A DNA stretch of 6,099 nucleotides from Acidobacteriota bacterium (lineage in GTDB: Bacteria > Acidobacteriota > Terriglobia > Terriglobales > Acidobacteriaceae): positions 1 to 6,099 of the forward strand of contig JAJZNH010000288.1 of the NCBI GenBank assembly GCA_021811745.1, read 5' to 3'. This document shows positions 5,744-6,099 of this stretch, piece by piece; positions within the stretch are counted from its first letter, which is position 1, and each line of letters opens with the position of its first letter. The notes beneath the pieces are model-generated. The model was not told where the DNA came from and did not search any database. It was given only the letters and a program-made list of their open reading frames with translations. A program made the translations under genes and the position numbers.

Positions 5744-5772
5744 TGCCCGAAGCCAAGGAAACGAGAAATCGC

Positions 5773-6099
5773 ATGTCAGAAGTAGTCGTAGCCGCGCCCC
5801 GACAGGGCAAGTTCAACAAGAATGCCGCGCGCCGCGTGCGTGCCGCGGGGCAGATTCCCGCCGTGATTTATGGCCCCGGATTTGACCCGGTGGCCGTCGA
5901 GGTAGATCCCAAGCAGATTTCCCGGATTCTCTATTCCGAGACCGGCCACAACACCATCTTCGATGTCGAGATCGCGGGCCAGCAGGGCGCCAAGGCAATG
6001 ATCGTTGACTGGCAGCGGGAGCCGATCAAGGACAAGCTGATCCATATCGACATGAAGCGCATCGCTCTCGACAAGCCGCTCAGGGTCAAGGTGCACGTC
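5773..6099 (+). CDS. rplY: 50S ribosomal protein bL25 (CTC family), N-terminal 109 residues; cut by right edge
   Basis: bL25 binds loop E of 5S rRNA in the large ribosomal subunit. The 109 visible codons run open to the window end. FNKNAARRVRAAGQIPAVIYG (14-34) is the conserved opening of the 5S-binding domain and HIDMKRI (91-97) closes it. The chain then continues into KPLRVKVHV, where the second beta-rich domain of the longer CTC/TL5 type starts, so the full protein is probably about 200 residues rather than the 94 of E. coli. ATG 5773 is the only sensible start. A modest AAGGA (5755-5759) lies 13 nt upstream, rather far. The gene follows prs on the same strand after 210 bp. In related genomes a peptidyl-tRNA hydrolase gene often follows, but that would be off the window. 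Confidence 0.95.
   Translation, partial: MSEVVVAAPRQGKFNKNAARRVRAAGQIPAVIYGPGFDPVAVEVDPKQISRILYSETGHNTIFDVEIAGQQGAKAMIVDWQREPIKDKLIHIDMKRIALDKPLRVKVHV

Larger units (their letters stand above)
5563..5772. other. prs-rplY intergenic spacer
   Basis: This 210-bp spacer holds the CTGAAAGCTG repeat group, a possible 16-codon mini-ORF and a small hairpin, listed separately. I see no clear sigma-70 promoter. I also see no textbook intrinsic terminator: the stems present are short and not followed by a proper T run, apart from CTTTT at 5711-5715 after a weak AGCT-GAA-AGCT stem. Confidence 0.6.

Overview
The window is GC-rich, ordinary bacterial chromosome. Protein flavour and gene order (ispE, tRNA-Gln, prs, rplY/ctc) fit an Acidobacteriota genome, most likely class Terriglobia. 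This assignment is an inference; similar gene orders occur in some deltaproteobacterial groups. There is no phage, transposon, CRISPR or plasmid signature.

Left third (1-1700, minus strand): the first 566 codons of a secreted dipeptidyl-peptidase-IV-like S9 peptidase. It starts at a TTG codon just after a strong GAGGAGG ribosome binding site. The frame was checked codon by codon and is open across the whole interval. The catalytic Ser/Asp/His lie beyond the left edge. A short divergent intergenic region with several small palindromes separates it from a plus-strand DUF2252 gene (about 1823-3151). The DUF2252 protein carries kinase/aminoglycoside-phosphotransferase-like motifs in an order that suggests a circularly permuted fold.

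Right half (3222-6099, plus strand): a housekeeping cluster. It contains ispE (isoprenoid precursor synthesis, possibly leaderless), a complete tRNA-Gln(UUG) gene with encoded CCA, prs (PRPP synthase with an N-terminal extension of about 55 residues), and the start of rplY/ctc (ribosomal protein bL25, cut by the right edge). tRNA-Gln and prs are only 62 bp apart and probably share a transcript. A perfect TTGACA overlapping the ispE stop codon could be the -35 box of their promoter. The 210-bp prs-rplY spacer holds a CTGAAAGCTG direct/inverted repeat group, a possible 16-codon mini-ORF and a small hairpin.

The genes serve precursor supply and translation: ispE feeds isoprenoids, prs feeds nucleotide, His and Trp synthesis, and tRNA-Gln and bL25 serve translation. 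The peptidase and the DUF2252 gene are accessory neighbours with no obvious link to the cluster. I see no convincing novel multi-gene system. The most interesting points are the motif order in the DUF2252 protein, the unusual starts of the peptidase and ispE, the lineage-type extension of Prs, and the prs-rplY spacer.
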